Positions 15,587 to 22,500 of a DNA stretch of 22,924 bases are shown piece by piece. Origin of the DNA: Phascolarctobacterium sp. (lineage in GTDB: Bacteria > Bacillota > Negativicutes > Acidaminococcales > Acidaminococcaceae). Every line of letters begins with the position of its first letter. The first letter of the stretch is position 1. A program made the position numbers and the translations under genes. The notes below the pieces were generated by a model. It had not been told where the DNA came from and made no database searches. It saw nothing but the letters and a program-made list of their open reading frames with translations. The stretch spans positions 12,239 through 35,162 of the forward strand of contig DXVZ01000001.1 of NCBI GenBank assembly GCA_019417125.1. Direction: 5' to 3'.

Positions 15587-16306
15587 GTGGTAATTGAAAC
15601 AGCTAATCTTGTAAAAGAATATGCGGACAGGCGCGTTGTCAACAACGTCAGCATCCGTGTGGAACAGGGCAGCATCGTGGGCCTGCTCGGGCCTAACGGC
15701 GCGGGCAAAACTACCACGTTTTACATGATTGTCGGCATTATTAAGCCGGATTCCGGCACGGTAATGCTGGACGGCGAGGATATTTCTTCGCTGCCCATGT
15801 ACCTGCGCGCGCGTGCCGGTATCGGCTACCTGCCGCAGGAAGCGTCCATCTTCCGCAAAATGACGGTGGAAGAAAATATTTTGGCGATATTGGAAGCCAA
15901 CAATATACCGGAAAAAGAGCGTTACGAAAAAATGAACGCGCTGGTGGAAGAATTCCATATCGGCCATATCCGCAAAAACAAAGGCACGGAGCTTTCGGGC
16001 GGTGAACGCCGCCGTGTAGAAATTGCCCGCGCGCTGGCGACGGACCCGGCGTTCATTCTTTTGGACGAGCCTTTTGCCGGTATCGACCCGATTGCCGTTA
16101 ATGATATTCAAAACATGATTGCGCACCTCGCGCAGCGCGGTATCGGCATTTTAATTACCGACCATAACGTGCGCGAAACCTTAAGCATCGTTGATAAGGC
16201 GTATATTCTTGCCAACGGCGAAATACTGCTGCACGGCGACAGCAAAACCATTGCCAACGACCCGGTAGCGCGCAAATACTATCTTGGCGAAAACTTCAGC
16301 ATGTAG
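15587..16306 (+). CDS. lptB: LptB, ATPase of the LPS export transporter
   Basis: LptB is the cytoplasmic ABC ATPase that powers LPS extraction by LptFG. Walker A is GPNGAGKT (35-42), the signature LSGGERRR (136-143), Walker B ILLDEPF (157-163) and the switch His193 in TDHNVRE. The family hallmarks EPFAGIDPIAV and PQEASIFRKMTVEENI distinguish it from the branched-chain amino acid LivG/LivF ATPases. The GTG start lies directly after the lptA stop; GGAGG at 15574-15578 inside lptA gives 8-base spacing. It is followed closely by the permease gene. Confidence 0.97.
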   Translation: MVIETANLVKEYADRRVVNNVSIRVEQGSIVGLLGPNGAGKTTTFYMIVGIIKPDSGTVMLDGEDISSLPMYLRARAGIGYLPQEASIFRKMTVEENILAILEANNIPEKERYEKMNALVEEFHIGHIRKNKGTELSGGERRRVEIARALATDPAFILLDEPFAGIDPIAVNDIQNMIAHLAQRGIGILITDHNVRETLSIVDKAYILANGEILLHGDSKTIANDPVARKYYLGENFSM

Positions 16307-16317
16307 GGGGGAAGAGG

Positions 16318-17409
16318 ATGCGTTTACGTTTGTTAGACAAATATGTACTAAGTGAATTGCTGTATCCGTTCATTTTCGGCATTGCCTCTTTCTCCAGCAT
16401 TTTTATCGCCAGTTCCATGCTGTACCGCCTTACGCAGTACATGACCAAATACGGCGCCACGCTGGACAGCATTGCCTGGCTGTTCTTTTACAGCCTGCCG
16501 GAAGTTATTAACTATACTTTCCCGATGTCGATGCTTTTAGCGGCGCTGATGGCGTTTGGCAAACTGTCCGGCAGCAGCGAGATTATCGCTATGAAATCCG
16601 GCGGCGTCAGCTATTACCGCATCGTCGCGCCGGTTTTGATTGTGGCGTTCATCGTCAGCATGTTTTCCGTAATCTGGGCGGAAAAAGTTGTGCCTGCCTC
16701 TAAGGTGCAGTACACCCGCGTGCTGGAATATCAGATTAAAGGCAATACCAAGCCGAAAACCCAAGACAACGTCATCATTAAAACGATGAGCGGCGAAACG
16801 CAGCGTTTAACTTATGCCCGCCGTTTTGAAGAAGAAAGCGGCAGAATGATGGACATTACCATCGAAGAATTTGATAACCATAAACTGGCGCGTATCCAGA
16901 CGGCTAAAGAAGGCCGCTGGGAAAACGGCACTTGGCGTTTGATTGACGGCACGGTTTACTCCGTCCACGACGAGCAGGGGCTGCAAAGCACCGGTACTTT
17001 CGACGAGCAGATAATTCCGCTGGACCTGACGCCGAAACAGGTGTCGTGGGAACAGAAAGAGCCGGAAGAAATGACTATCCGTGAACTGCGCGAATATATT
17101 CATATGCTGGAGCTTGATAACCAGCCTACCGCACGCCACTGGTGCGAAATTTACATGCGCATTTTCATCCCGATGGCAAGCTTCTTCTTCGCGATGATTG
17201 GCGCTCCGCTGGGAACGCAGAAGCAGCGCACCAGCTCGTCCATCGGTCTGGGGCTGAGCATTATCGTTATCTTTATTTATTACGCAATTATGACCTTTAC
17301 TACGGGCCTTGGCAAAGGCGGCGCCATGAATCCGCTTTTGGCGTGCGCCCTGCCGAATATTATTTGCCTGATAGCAGGTATTTACCTTTTACGCCAAAAG
17401 AATGCGTAA
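16318..17409 (+). CDS. LptF/LptG-family LPS export permease (single copy)
   Basis: A YjgP/YjgQ-family inner-membrane permease of 363 residues. Hydrophobic segments at about 15-36, 52-80, 102-121, 280-297, 307-328 and 336-358 surround a periplasmic domain (about 125-275), the standard LptF/LptG topology. The N-terminal RLLDKYVLSELLYPFIFG and the coupling segment LAALMAFGKLSGSSEIIAMK are typical. Proteobacteria use a heterodimer of LptF and LptG; here only one such gene follows lptB, so I do not assign F or G. A G-rich ribosome binding site (16305-16311) begins in the lptB stop codon. The partner may be a second copy elsewhere, or the protein may form a homodimer. Confidence 0.92.
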   Translation: MRLRLLDKYVLSELLYPFIFGIASFSSIFIASSMLYRLTQYMTKYGATLDSIAWLFFYSLPEVINYTFPMSMLLAALMAFGKLSGSSEIIAMKSGGVSYYRIVAPVLIVAFIVSMFSVIWAEKVVPASKVQYTRVLEYQIKGNTKPKTQDNVIIKTMSGETQRLTYARRFEEESGRMMDITIEEFDNHKLARIQTAKEGRWENGTWRLIDGTVYSVHDEQGLQSTGTFDEQIIPLDLTPKQVSWEQKEPEEMTIRELREYIHMLELDNQPTARHWCEIYMRIFIPMASFFFAMIGAPLGTQKQRTSSSIGLGLSIIVIFIYYAIMTFTTGLGKGGAMNPLLACALPNIICLIAGIYLLRQKNA

Positions 17410-17427
17410 AAGCAATGGGGTGAGTTT

Positions 17428-18579
17428 ATGTTTGGGTTACGCCTGATAATTATTCTGGCTGTTGTCGGCGGGCTGATTGCCTTTATAGGCGATAAGCTGG
17501 GCAGCAAAATAGGCAAAAAGAAATTGTCTGTTTTTGGGCTGAGGCCGTACTATACCTCGGTGCTGATGACGGTAATCACCGGCGTTTTAATTGCGGCGAC
17601 GACGATTATCGTGATGGCTATCTCGTCCGACAGCGCAAGGACCGCTATGTTCGGCATGGAGCGCCTGCAGGAAGAACTTAGCAGCCTGAATAAGGAAAGA
17701 GCGGCGGCAGCGGACGAGCTGGATAAAACCCGCGCCGCCTTAAGCGACCGCAACAACGAAATAAAAGAACTGGACGGCGAAATTGAAGCTATCAACGCCG
17801 AAAAAGCGCATTTGCAGAACGAGGTTGACCGCAGCCGTGCGGAACTTGGGCGTGCCCGGGCAGAAGTAGACAGCTTGTCGGAATCGAAAGCGACGCTGGA
17901 AAAGGAAGTGAGCTCGCTTGAGGAAACCACCGACCGTTTGCGCCGCGGCATTGTGGCAATGCGTGAGGGCGACGTTGTTTACCGCAGCGGCGAAGTAATT
18001 TACGCCGGTGTTTTAAGCAGCAAGCTGACCGACGAGGAAAACGCCAAGCAGCTGGAGATGTTTTTAAGCGCTGCCAACGAAGCGGCAATGCAGCGTATGG
18101 GCATCCGCAGTGAGGAACCGGTAGGCGTGCTGTGGCTGCCGGGCGAGGTGGCACAGGCGGCGCTGAAAGAAATTCAGGCGGCGGACGGCAATGTTTTTGT
18201 AAGGCTGCGCGCCGTTGCCAACATTATTGCCGGTGAACCGGCAATTTGCACGGTTGAGCTGGTACATAACGAATGCGTTTATAAAAACAATGAGCTGATT
18301 TACAGCAAGGTTATCGACGTAAGCGGCATTAAATACGGGCTGGACCGTGAGATTTTGATGTTCCTCAACTCCGTTAACCATACGGCAGTCAGCGCAGGCG
18401 TAATGCCCGACCCGCTGACCGGCAAGGTAGGCAACCTTGACGCTGGCACGATGGTGCAGACCGGCGAAAAAATGGCGGCGCTGGGCGGCAAGGTAATGCT
18501 TCAAGCCTATGCGCGCGGCGATATTTATACTTCCGGGCCGGTGCTGCTGCGTTTAGAGGTTGAAGATGCAGAAGAATGA
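17428..18579 (+). CDS. DUF3084-type membrane-anchored coiled-coil protein with duplicated C-terminal domain
   Basis: A 383-residue protein of unknown function that I place in the DUF3084 family. It has two N-terminal hydrophobic helices (about 4-22 and 43-66), a long charged heptad-like coiled coil (about 76-175, rich in Glu, Lys, Arg and Leu), and a C-terminal region made of two copies of a module of about 100 residues. The copies align without gaps at an offset of exactly 100: VYRSGEVIY (184-192) with VYKNNELIY (284-292), MFLSAAN (211-217) with MFLNSVN (311-317), and the 255-278 strand block with 355-378. It ends the LPS transport block and overlaps the next gene by 14 bases. A structural role in the envelope is my inference from topology and context. 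Confidence 0.8.
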   Translation: MFGLRLIIILAVVGGLIAFIGDKLGSKIGKKKLSVFGLRPYYTSVLMTVITGVLIAATTIIVMAISSDSARTAMFGMERLQEELSSLNKERAAAADELDKTRAALSDRNNEIKELDGEIEAINAEKAHLQNEVDRSRAELGRARAEVDSLSESKATLEKEVSSLEETTDRLRRGIVAMREGDVVYRSGEVIYAGVLSSKLTDEENAKQLEMFLSAANEAAMQRMGIRSEEPVGVLWLPGEVAQAALKEIQAADGNVFVRLRAVANIIAGEPAICTVELVHNECVYKNNELIYSKVIDVSGIKYGLDREILMFLNSVNHTAVSAGVMPDPLTGKVGNLDAGTMVQTGEKMAALGGKVMLQAYARGDIYTSGPVLLRLEVEDAEE

Positions 18580-18988
18580 CTTTTTGCTGGGCATCGACCC
18601 CGGCAGTTTTAAAACGGGCGTGGCTCAGGTTAAGCCTGACGGCGGCGTTATCAGCGCCGTGTGGGTAGAAACTAAAACGCTGGCAGTACATTTGCAGCGC
18701 TTGTGCAGTGAGCGCGGTTTGCCGCAGAAAGTAATTATCGGCAATGGCACCAATACGCACCCGGTGCATAAGGTGCTGGAGCAGATTTTTACCACCGTGC
18801 CCGTAATAGAAATTGACGAAAAGCACAGCACGGAACAGGCGCGCACGCTGTACTGGCAGCTGAACAAGCCGCAGGGCTGGCGCAAGCTGCTGCCGGAGGG
18901 GCTGCGCGTACCTCCGGAACCGCTGGACGGCTATGCGGCGGCGGTGCTGGTGCTGCGCTATTTAAAGCAAAATGCAGGCAGGGATTAA
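18566..18988 (+). CDS. RNase H-fold (RuvC/YqgF-like) protein of unknown function
   Basis: A 140-residue protein with the layout of the RuvC/YqgF nuclease-like fold. LLGIDPGSFKTGVA (7-20) supplies Asp11, VIIGNGTN (57-63) matches the second strand region, IDEKHSTEQAR (83-93) supplies Glu85 in a YqgF-like context, and PLDGYAAAVLVLRYL (119-133) supplies Asp121. The acidic residues expected for catalysis are therefore present. It is neither a standard RuvC nor clearly the housekeeping YqgF. The ATG at 18566 has AGAGG at 18555-18559 with 6-base spacing; a TTG at 18560 would touch the ribosome binding site. It overlaps the DUF3084 gene by 14 bases, which suggests a functional pair. Confidence 0.75.
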   Translation: MQKNDFLLGIDPGSFKTGVAQVKPDGGVISAVWVETKTLAVHLQRLCSERGLPQKVIIGNGTNTHPVHKVLEQIFTTVPVIEIDEKHSTEQARTLYWQLNKPQGWRKLLPEGLRVPPEPLDGYAAAVLVLRYLKQNAGRD

Positions 18989-19004
18989 AGTCCCTGCTTT
19001 TTTT
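18978..19004 (+). terminator. Rho-independent terminator ending the LPS operon
   Basis: A perfect 7-bp stem, GCAGGGA (18978-18984) and TCCCTGC (18991-18997), with a 6-base loop, followed by seven Ts (18998-19004). The stop codon of the RNase H-fold gene lies in the loop, so the hairpin overlaps the coding end. Confidence 0.9.
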
Positions 19005-19064
19005 GCAGGTATTTTGCCTTTTGGCAGCGAATATTGCAGGCAGACTGTTATTGGCGGTGATGTT

Positions 19065-20555
19065 ATGAAGAAATTATGGGCTTTATTTTTAACATTAATT
19101 TTGTGCTGCGCCATGGCGCTGGCACAGGCAAAAGAGCCGGTGCAGCTTGATATTTACAGCATTAACGATTTGCACGGGCATTTGCGCGCCAGTGAGTTTG
19201 AACCCGGTGCGGCGCGTTTGGCAGGCGTGCTTAACCGGCTTATGGGGGCGAATGCGCTGCTGGTGGGCGGCGGTGATATGCTTTCGGGCAGTATAGACGC
19301 CGACAGCTTTGAGGGCGTAAACGCCGTGCTGACGATGAACCGGATGGGTTTTGCGGCAAACTGCGCCGGCAACCACGCTTTTGATTACGATATGGAAGTT
19401 ATTAAACGCCAGGCAAAAGCGGCAATGTTCCCGGTATTGGCGGCAAATATTACGGACGCAGGCGGCAAAATACCTGCGCCCTTTGTGCCGTATGCCCTTA
19501 CTGACCGCGGCGGCGTACAGATTGGCATTATCGGCGTTTTGGATGAGCGCGCGTTTGATAAGGTTAAGCCGGACCGGGTGGCTGGGCTGCAATTAACTGC
19601 ACCGGCAGCAGCGGCGAACTGTTACGCGGCGGAGCTGCGCAGCAAGGGCGCTCAAATAGTAGTGCTGCTGGCGCATATCGGCGGCATGGCGGAAAACGGC
19701 AGCCTGACGGGCGCAATAGTGCCGGTGCTTGATGATTTGCAGGGCATTGACGCCGTTGTTACCGGCGACAGCCACACGGTGTTTGCGTGCCTGTATAACG
19801 GTATGCCGGTGGTGCAGGCAGGCGAATATGGGAAATACATTGGGCATATCCATCTGCTGTACGATGGCGAAACAGGCAAAGTGACGCAGGCAGCGGCGCA
19901 GGTACACCAAACAAGCAATATGCCGCAAGGCGGCGATAACGGCGTGGCAGAGTATTTGCAGCCATATTTTGACAGCGTCAACGCCAAATACAGCCGCGTG
20001 CTGGCGTATAACCCGCGGTTTTTGCCTAACGAAAAATACGGCGCCTCGCCGCTGGCAGACTATTTTATGGATTTAATTAATGCGGAACTGCAAACGGATG
20101 TAACGCTGTACAACGGCGGCGCAGTCCGCACCAGCATGCCTGTGGGCGATGTTACGCTGCGCGATTTAAAGCAGGTCTTTCCGTTTGACAATACTTTATA
20201 TGTTGTGCGCCTGCGCGGCAGCGATATTTTAGCGGCGCTGGAGCACGGGCTTGGCAGCAAAGAAATTGGCAGGCTGCGCTATGCGGGGCTTACCGTAACG
20301 GCAGATTTATCAGCGCCGGAAGGCAGCAGGATTGTTGAGGTACGCCTGGCAGGCGGCAAGACGCTGAAACCGCACAAATATTACAGCGTTGCCGTCAATG
20401 ATTTTCTGCTGGCGGGCGGCGACGGTTACGCTTCCCTTAAAGGAGCGCAAATTGTCCGCAAAAGCGGCAAGGACCTTAGCGTGATGGCAGCGGCGCTTGC
20501 CAAAGTGCAGACTATAAATTTTGACTACAATGATAAACGTTTGGTTTTAAAGTGA
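19065..20555 (+). CDS. Secreted 5'-nucleotidase/metallophosphoesterase family protein (UshA-like)
   Basis: A 496-residue two-domain protein, probably periplasmic. A signal peptide (MKKLWALFLTLILCCAMALA, cleavage near 20-22) supports the ATG at 19065 over an upstream in-frame ATG at 18972 that would overlap the preceding gene and terminator. The metallophosphoesterase domain shows NDLHGH (34-39), GGDMLSGS (69-76), GNHAFD (102-107) and AHIGG (203-207). The 5'-nucleotidase C-terminal domain shows NGGAVRTSMP, FPFDNTLYV and NDFLLAGGDGY. Two positions are unusual: GNHA instead of the common GNHE, and GDSH (234-237) instead of GHSH/GHTH, which puts Asp at a usual metal-binding His. Substrate is unknown; nucleotides or nucleotide sugars are likely. 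Confidence 0.88.
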   Translation: MKKLWALFLTLILCCAMALAQAKEPVQLDIYSINDLHGHLRASEFEPGAARLAGVLNRLMGANALLVGGGDMLSGSIDADSFEGVNAVLTMNRMGFAANCAGNHAFDYDMEVIKRQAKAAMFPVLAANITDAGGKIPAPFVPYALTDRGGVQIGIIGVLDERAFDKVKPDRVAGLQLTAPAAAANCYAAELRSKGAQIVVLLAHIGGMAENGSLTGAIVPVLDDLQGIDAVVTGDSHTVFACLYNGMPVVQAGEYGKYIGHIHLLYDGETGKVTQAAAQVHQTSNMPQGGDNGVAEYLQPYFDSVNAKYSRVLAYNPRFLPNEKYGASPLADYFMDLINAELQTDVTLYNGGAVRTSMPVGDVTLRDLKQVFPFDNTLYVVRLRGSDILAALEHGLGSKEIGRLRYAGLTVTADLSAPEGSRIVEVRLAGGKTLKPHKYYSVAVNDFLLAGGDGYASLKGAQIVRKSGKDLSVMAAALAKVQTINFDYNDKRLVLK

Positions 20556-20567
20556 CAGGAGGCTACT

Positions 20568-21200
20568 ATGGAAAATTTAAGTACGGCAACTTGCGGAACA
20601 TTTTTGGAAGAACTGGCGTCTAAACAGTCGGCTCCGGGCGGCGGCGCGGCTTCGGCACTGTGCGGCGCGGTGGCAGCGGCGCTTACAAGTATGCTGGCTA
20701 ATTTAACAGTTGGCAAGGCCGGCAGCGGGGAACAGGAGGAGCAGGCAGCGGAAATTATTGCCAAGGCTTACCGCCTGCGGCTGAAGCTTGCCGTGCTGGC
20801 GGACGACGACGCGACGGTGTTTAAGGCTTTTATGGCGGCGTACAAGCTGCCCAAAACCACCGATGACGAAAAAACAGTGCGCGCAACGGCGATTCAGCAG
20901 GCAGCGAAAAATGCGGCGGAAGTGCCCATGCAGATTGCGGACAACGCGCTGGAGGTGTTAAAACTTACGCGCCAGCTGATTACTTTTGGCAACCCCAACG
21001 CCATCAGCGACGGCACTGTTGCGGCGATTGTGGCGCGTGCGGCGCTGCGCAGCGCGCTGTATAACGTAAAAATCAACCTGGGGCTGATTAAGGACAGGGC
21101 TTATGTAACGGCGGCGCGCGATAAAATGCAGCAGCTGGAAGCCCGCGCCATGGAGATAGAAGCATTTGTGCTGGCACGCACCGACGAAATTTTAAAATAA
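20568..21200 (+). CDS. Cyclodeaminase/cyclohydrolase family protein (FchA/FTCD C-domain type)
   Basis: A 210-residue, mostly helical protein of the formiminotetrahydrofolate cyclodeaminase family, which converts 5-formimino-THF to 5,10-methenyl-THF or, in stand-alone FchA proteins of Firmicutes, acts as methenyl-THF cyclohydrolase. Diagnostic are the N-terminal FLEELASKQSAPGGGAASAL and the following Ala/Gly-rich helix, and the internal VPMQIADNALEVL. It is not fused to a formiminotransferase domain and no other folate gene is nearby, so the exact reaction is open. AGGAGG at 20557-20562 precedes the ATG by 5 bases. It starts 12 bases after the 5'-nucleotidase gene and is probably cotranscribed with it. 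Confidence 0.88.
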   Translation: MENLSTATCGTFLEELASKQSAPGGGAASALCGAVAAALTSMLANLTVGKAGSGEQEEQAAEIIAKAYRLRLKLAVLADDDATVFKAFMAAYKLPKTTDDEKTVRATAIQQAAKNAAEVPMQIADNALEVLKLTRQLITFGNPNAISDGTVAAIVARAALRSALYNVKINLGLIKDRAYVTAARDKMQQLEARAMEIEAFVLARTDEILK

Positions 21201-21206
21201 TGCCGC

Positions 21207-21235
21207 TTGACGCATAGGCATATTTATCATATAAT
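21207..21235 (+). promoter_or_regulatory. Promoter of tRNA-Ser(UGA)
   Basis: TTGACG at 21207-21212 and TATAAT at 21230-21235 are separated by exactly 17 bases. Transcription should start near 21242, just before the mature tRNA 5' end at 21249. The -35 box begins six bases after the stop codon of the upstream gene. Confidence 0.9.
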
Positions 21236-21248
21236 AAAAAATTAGCAG

Positions 21249-21336
21249 GGAGAGGTGGTCGAGTGGTTTAAGGCTCTGGTCTTGAAAACCAGCGAGGTGC
21301 AAGCCTCCGTGGGTTCGAATCCCACCCTCTCCGCCA
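21249..21336 (+). tRNA. tRNA-Ser, anticodon UGA (reads UCA)
   Basis: The acceptor stem GGAGAGG (21249-21255) pairs perfectly with CCTCTCC (21326-21332), followed by discriminator G and an encoded CCA (21334-21336). The anticodon stem CTGGT/ACCAG encloses the loop CTTGAAA with anticodon TGA. A long variable arm (GCGAGGTGCAAGCCTCCGT region) and the T-loop GGTTCGAATCC confirm a class II serine tRNA. Confidence 0.97.
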
Positions 21337-21345
21337 CGATTACAC

Positions 21346-21370
21346 CGCGCCTTTACCGGCGCGTTTTTTT
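21346..21370 (+). terminator. Rho-independent terminator after tRNA-Ser(UGA)
   Basis: The stem CGCGCC (21346-21351) pairs with GGCGCG (21358-21363) across a 6-base loop, followed by seven Ts (21364-21370). It lies 10 bases after the tRNA CCA end. Confidence 0.88.
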
Positions 21371-21384
21371 ATTACAGGTGCAGC

Positions 21385-22038
21385 ATGGTTTATTTTGCTT
21401 ACGGAGAAAAAGAACTTAATTATTTGAAGAAGAAAGATAAGCGCCTGGCGGCAGTAATAGAAAAGGCTGGCTTTATCGAAAGGGAACTGTACCCGGATAT
21501 TTTTGTGTCGCTGGTCAATTCCATTGCCGGGCAGCAAATATCGCGCAAGGCGAAAGCAAGCGTATGGAAGCGTTTTACGGATTTGCTGGGCGGTACGGTT
21601 ACGCCGCAGGCTATTAAAGCCGTAACGGAAGAACAGCTGCGCGGCTGCGGCTTATCCGGCCGCAAGGCGGCATATATTAAACGGCTGGCGCAAAAAGTGC
21701 TGGACGGCGAACTAGACTTTGCCGCTTTTGCCGATATGAGCGACGAAGAAGTGATTGCTGAACTGGTGAAGCTGGACGGCATCGGCAAATGGACGGCGGA
21801 AATGCAGCTGTTGTTTTCGCTGGGGCGCGCCAATATTTTAAGCGGCGGCGACGTTGCCATTCAAAACGGGCTGAAATTACTGTACGGGCACAAAAAAATA
21901 ACGCCGGCGCTGGTAGAAAAATACCATAAGCGTTACAGCCCGTATGCTTCGGTAGCAAGCTTTTATTTGTGGGCGCTGGCTAACGGCGATGTGGAATACG
22001 AACGCCCGCGCCGCCAAACAAAAACAGAAAAATTTTAA
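21385..22038 (+). CDS. AlkA-type DNA-3-methyladenine glycosylase (HhH-GPD family)
   Basis: A 217-residue base-excision repair glycosylase that removes alkylated purines. The helix-hairpin-helix is LDGIGKWTAEM (130-140), and the catalytic Asp is most likely Asp156 in SGGDVAIQNG, following the family pattern of hairpin, then about 20 residues, then Asp. The N-terminal FVSLVNSIAGQQISRKAKASV matches the SIvgQQlS block of AlkA/MAG enzymes. It lacks the four-cysteine iron-sulfur cluster of EndoIII/MutY. Its short length fits the compact AlkA class without the N-terminal TBP-like domain of E. coli AlkA. The ribosome binding site is weak (AGGTG at 21376-21380, 4-base spacing). It lies between two serine tRNA genes. 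Confidence 0.9.
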   Translation: MVYFAYGEKELNYLKKKDKRLAAVIEKAGFIERELYPDIFVSLVNSIAGQQISRKAKASVWKRFTDLLGGTVTPQAIKAVTEEQLRGCGLSGRKAAYIKRLAQKVLDGELDFAAFADMSDEEVIAELVKLDGIGKWTAEMQLLFSLGRANILSGGDVAIQNGLKLLYGHKKITPALVEKYHKRYSPYASVASFYLWALANGDVEYERPRRQTKTEKF

Positions 22039-22056
22039 AATTATTGTTTCAAATGC

Positions 22057-22085
22057 TTGCCAAAAACCAAAACATAGTGTATAAT
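22057..22085 (+). promoter_or_regulatory. Promoter of tRNA-Ser(GCU)
   Basis: TTGCCA at 22057-22062 and TATAAT at 22080-22085 are 17 bases apart. Transcription would start near 22092, about 11 bases before the tRNA 5' end. Confidence 0.85.
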
Positions 22086-22102
22086 AATTAAGTAAGTCAA
22101 TT

Positions 22103-22193
22103 GGAGTGGTACTCAAGTGGCTGAAGAGGACGGTTTGCTAAATCGTTAGGGGGGGCAACTCCCGCCAGGGTTCAAATCCCTGCCACTCCGCCA
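22103..22193 (+). tRNA. tRNA-Ser, anticodon GCU (reads AGC/AGU)
   Basis: The acceptor stem GGAGTGG (22103-22109) pairs with CCACTCC (22183-22189); discriminator G and encoded CCA (22191-22193) follow. The anticodon stem ACGGT/ATCGT, with one G-U pair, encloses TTGCTAA with anticodon GCT. The long variable arm includes a run of seven Gs (22149-22155). The T-loop GGTTCAAATCC is standard. It is the last core gene before the composition changes. Confidence 0.97.
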
Positions 22194-22206
22194 AATTCAA
22201 AGGTTC

Positions 22207-22242
22207 AGAGCCTTCGAGAGAAAATCTCGAAGGCTCTTTTTT
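22207..22242 (+). terminator. Strong Rho-independent terminator after tRNA-Ser(GCU)
   Basis: A perfect 13-bp stem (22207-22219 with 22225-22237) with a 5-base GAAAA loop is followed by a T run (22237-22242). It lies 14 bases after the tRNA CCA end. Confidence 0.95.
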
Positions 22243-22246
22243 GTTT

Positions 22247-22270
22247 AGGGGGGCAATAAGGGGGGCAATT
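22247..22270 (+). repeat. Tandem direct repeat AGGGGGGCAAT, two copies 12 bases apart
   Basis: AGGGGGGCAAT occurs at 22247-22257 and again at 22259-22269, a 12-base period. The core GGGGGGCAA is also present in the variable arm of the adjacent tRNA (22150-22158). The copies stand out because the surrounding DNA is very AT-rich. Direct repeats of this kind just 3' of a tRNA are a common place for integrase arm-binding sites, but no integrase is visible here, so the function is inference. Confidence 0.6.
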
Positions 22271-22392
22271 GCATCTAATTTTTAAATTATTGATTCACTT
22301 CTGTTCCTAAAAGTAAAAACAAATAGAAGCAAAATAAAAGTAAAATTTTATTTTTCTTAAAAGACATGGTAAAAATTTATATTTTGAACAAA

Positions 22393-22416
22393 ATCCGATA
22401 TTCCAATATTCCGATA
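22393..22416 (-). repeat. Octamer array A: three TATCGGAA-like units on the minus strand
   Basis: Read on the minus strand, this segment is three back-to-back octamers: TATCGGAA (22409-22416), TATTGGAA (22401-22408) and TATCGGAT (22393-22400). It forms an inverted pair with array B: 20 of 23 positions match the reverse complement of 22477-22499. The arrays are separated by 60 AT-rich bases. Confidence 0.75.
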
Positions 22417-22476
22417 AATTTAATTCAACTTAAGCATTTATTGCTGTAAAAAATAGTAATTTTTAAAATAAAACAA

Positions 22477-22500
22477 TATCGGAATACCGGAATATCAGAA
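22477..22500 (+). repeat. Octamer array B: three TATCGGAA-like units on the plus strand
   Basis: Three consecutive octamers, TATCGGAA (22477-22484), TACCGGAA (22485-22492) and TATCAGAA (22493-22500), point the opposite way to array A. The exact 8-base phasing in both arrays argues for an iteron-like or operator-like protein-binding array rather than chance. Confidence 0.75.

Noticed and set aside
15269..16126. Minus-strand open frame of 285 codons across lptA and lptB
   Set aside because: It is antisense to two well-supported genes, crosses their boundary, and encodes a Cys/Phe/Arg-rich low-quality sequence.
19021..19051. Promoter TTGGCA with TGTTAT before the 5'-nucleotidase gene
   Set aside because: The spacing is 19 bases and the -10 match is poor; a promoter is expected here but I cannot place it with confidence.
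18972..19064. Upstream in-frame extension of the 5'-nucleotidase gene
   Set aside because: It would overlap the preceding gene and the operon terminator and would bury the signal peptide 31 residues inside the protein.
22247..22270. G-quadruplex in the paired G6 runs
   Set aside because: Only two G tracts are close together; a stable intramolecular quadruplex normally needs four separated tracts.
22393..22500. CRISPR array from the octamer repeats
   Set aside because: The units are 8 bases, adjacent without spacers, and in two opposite orientations; no cas gene is present.
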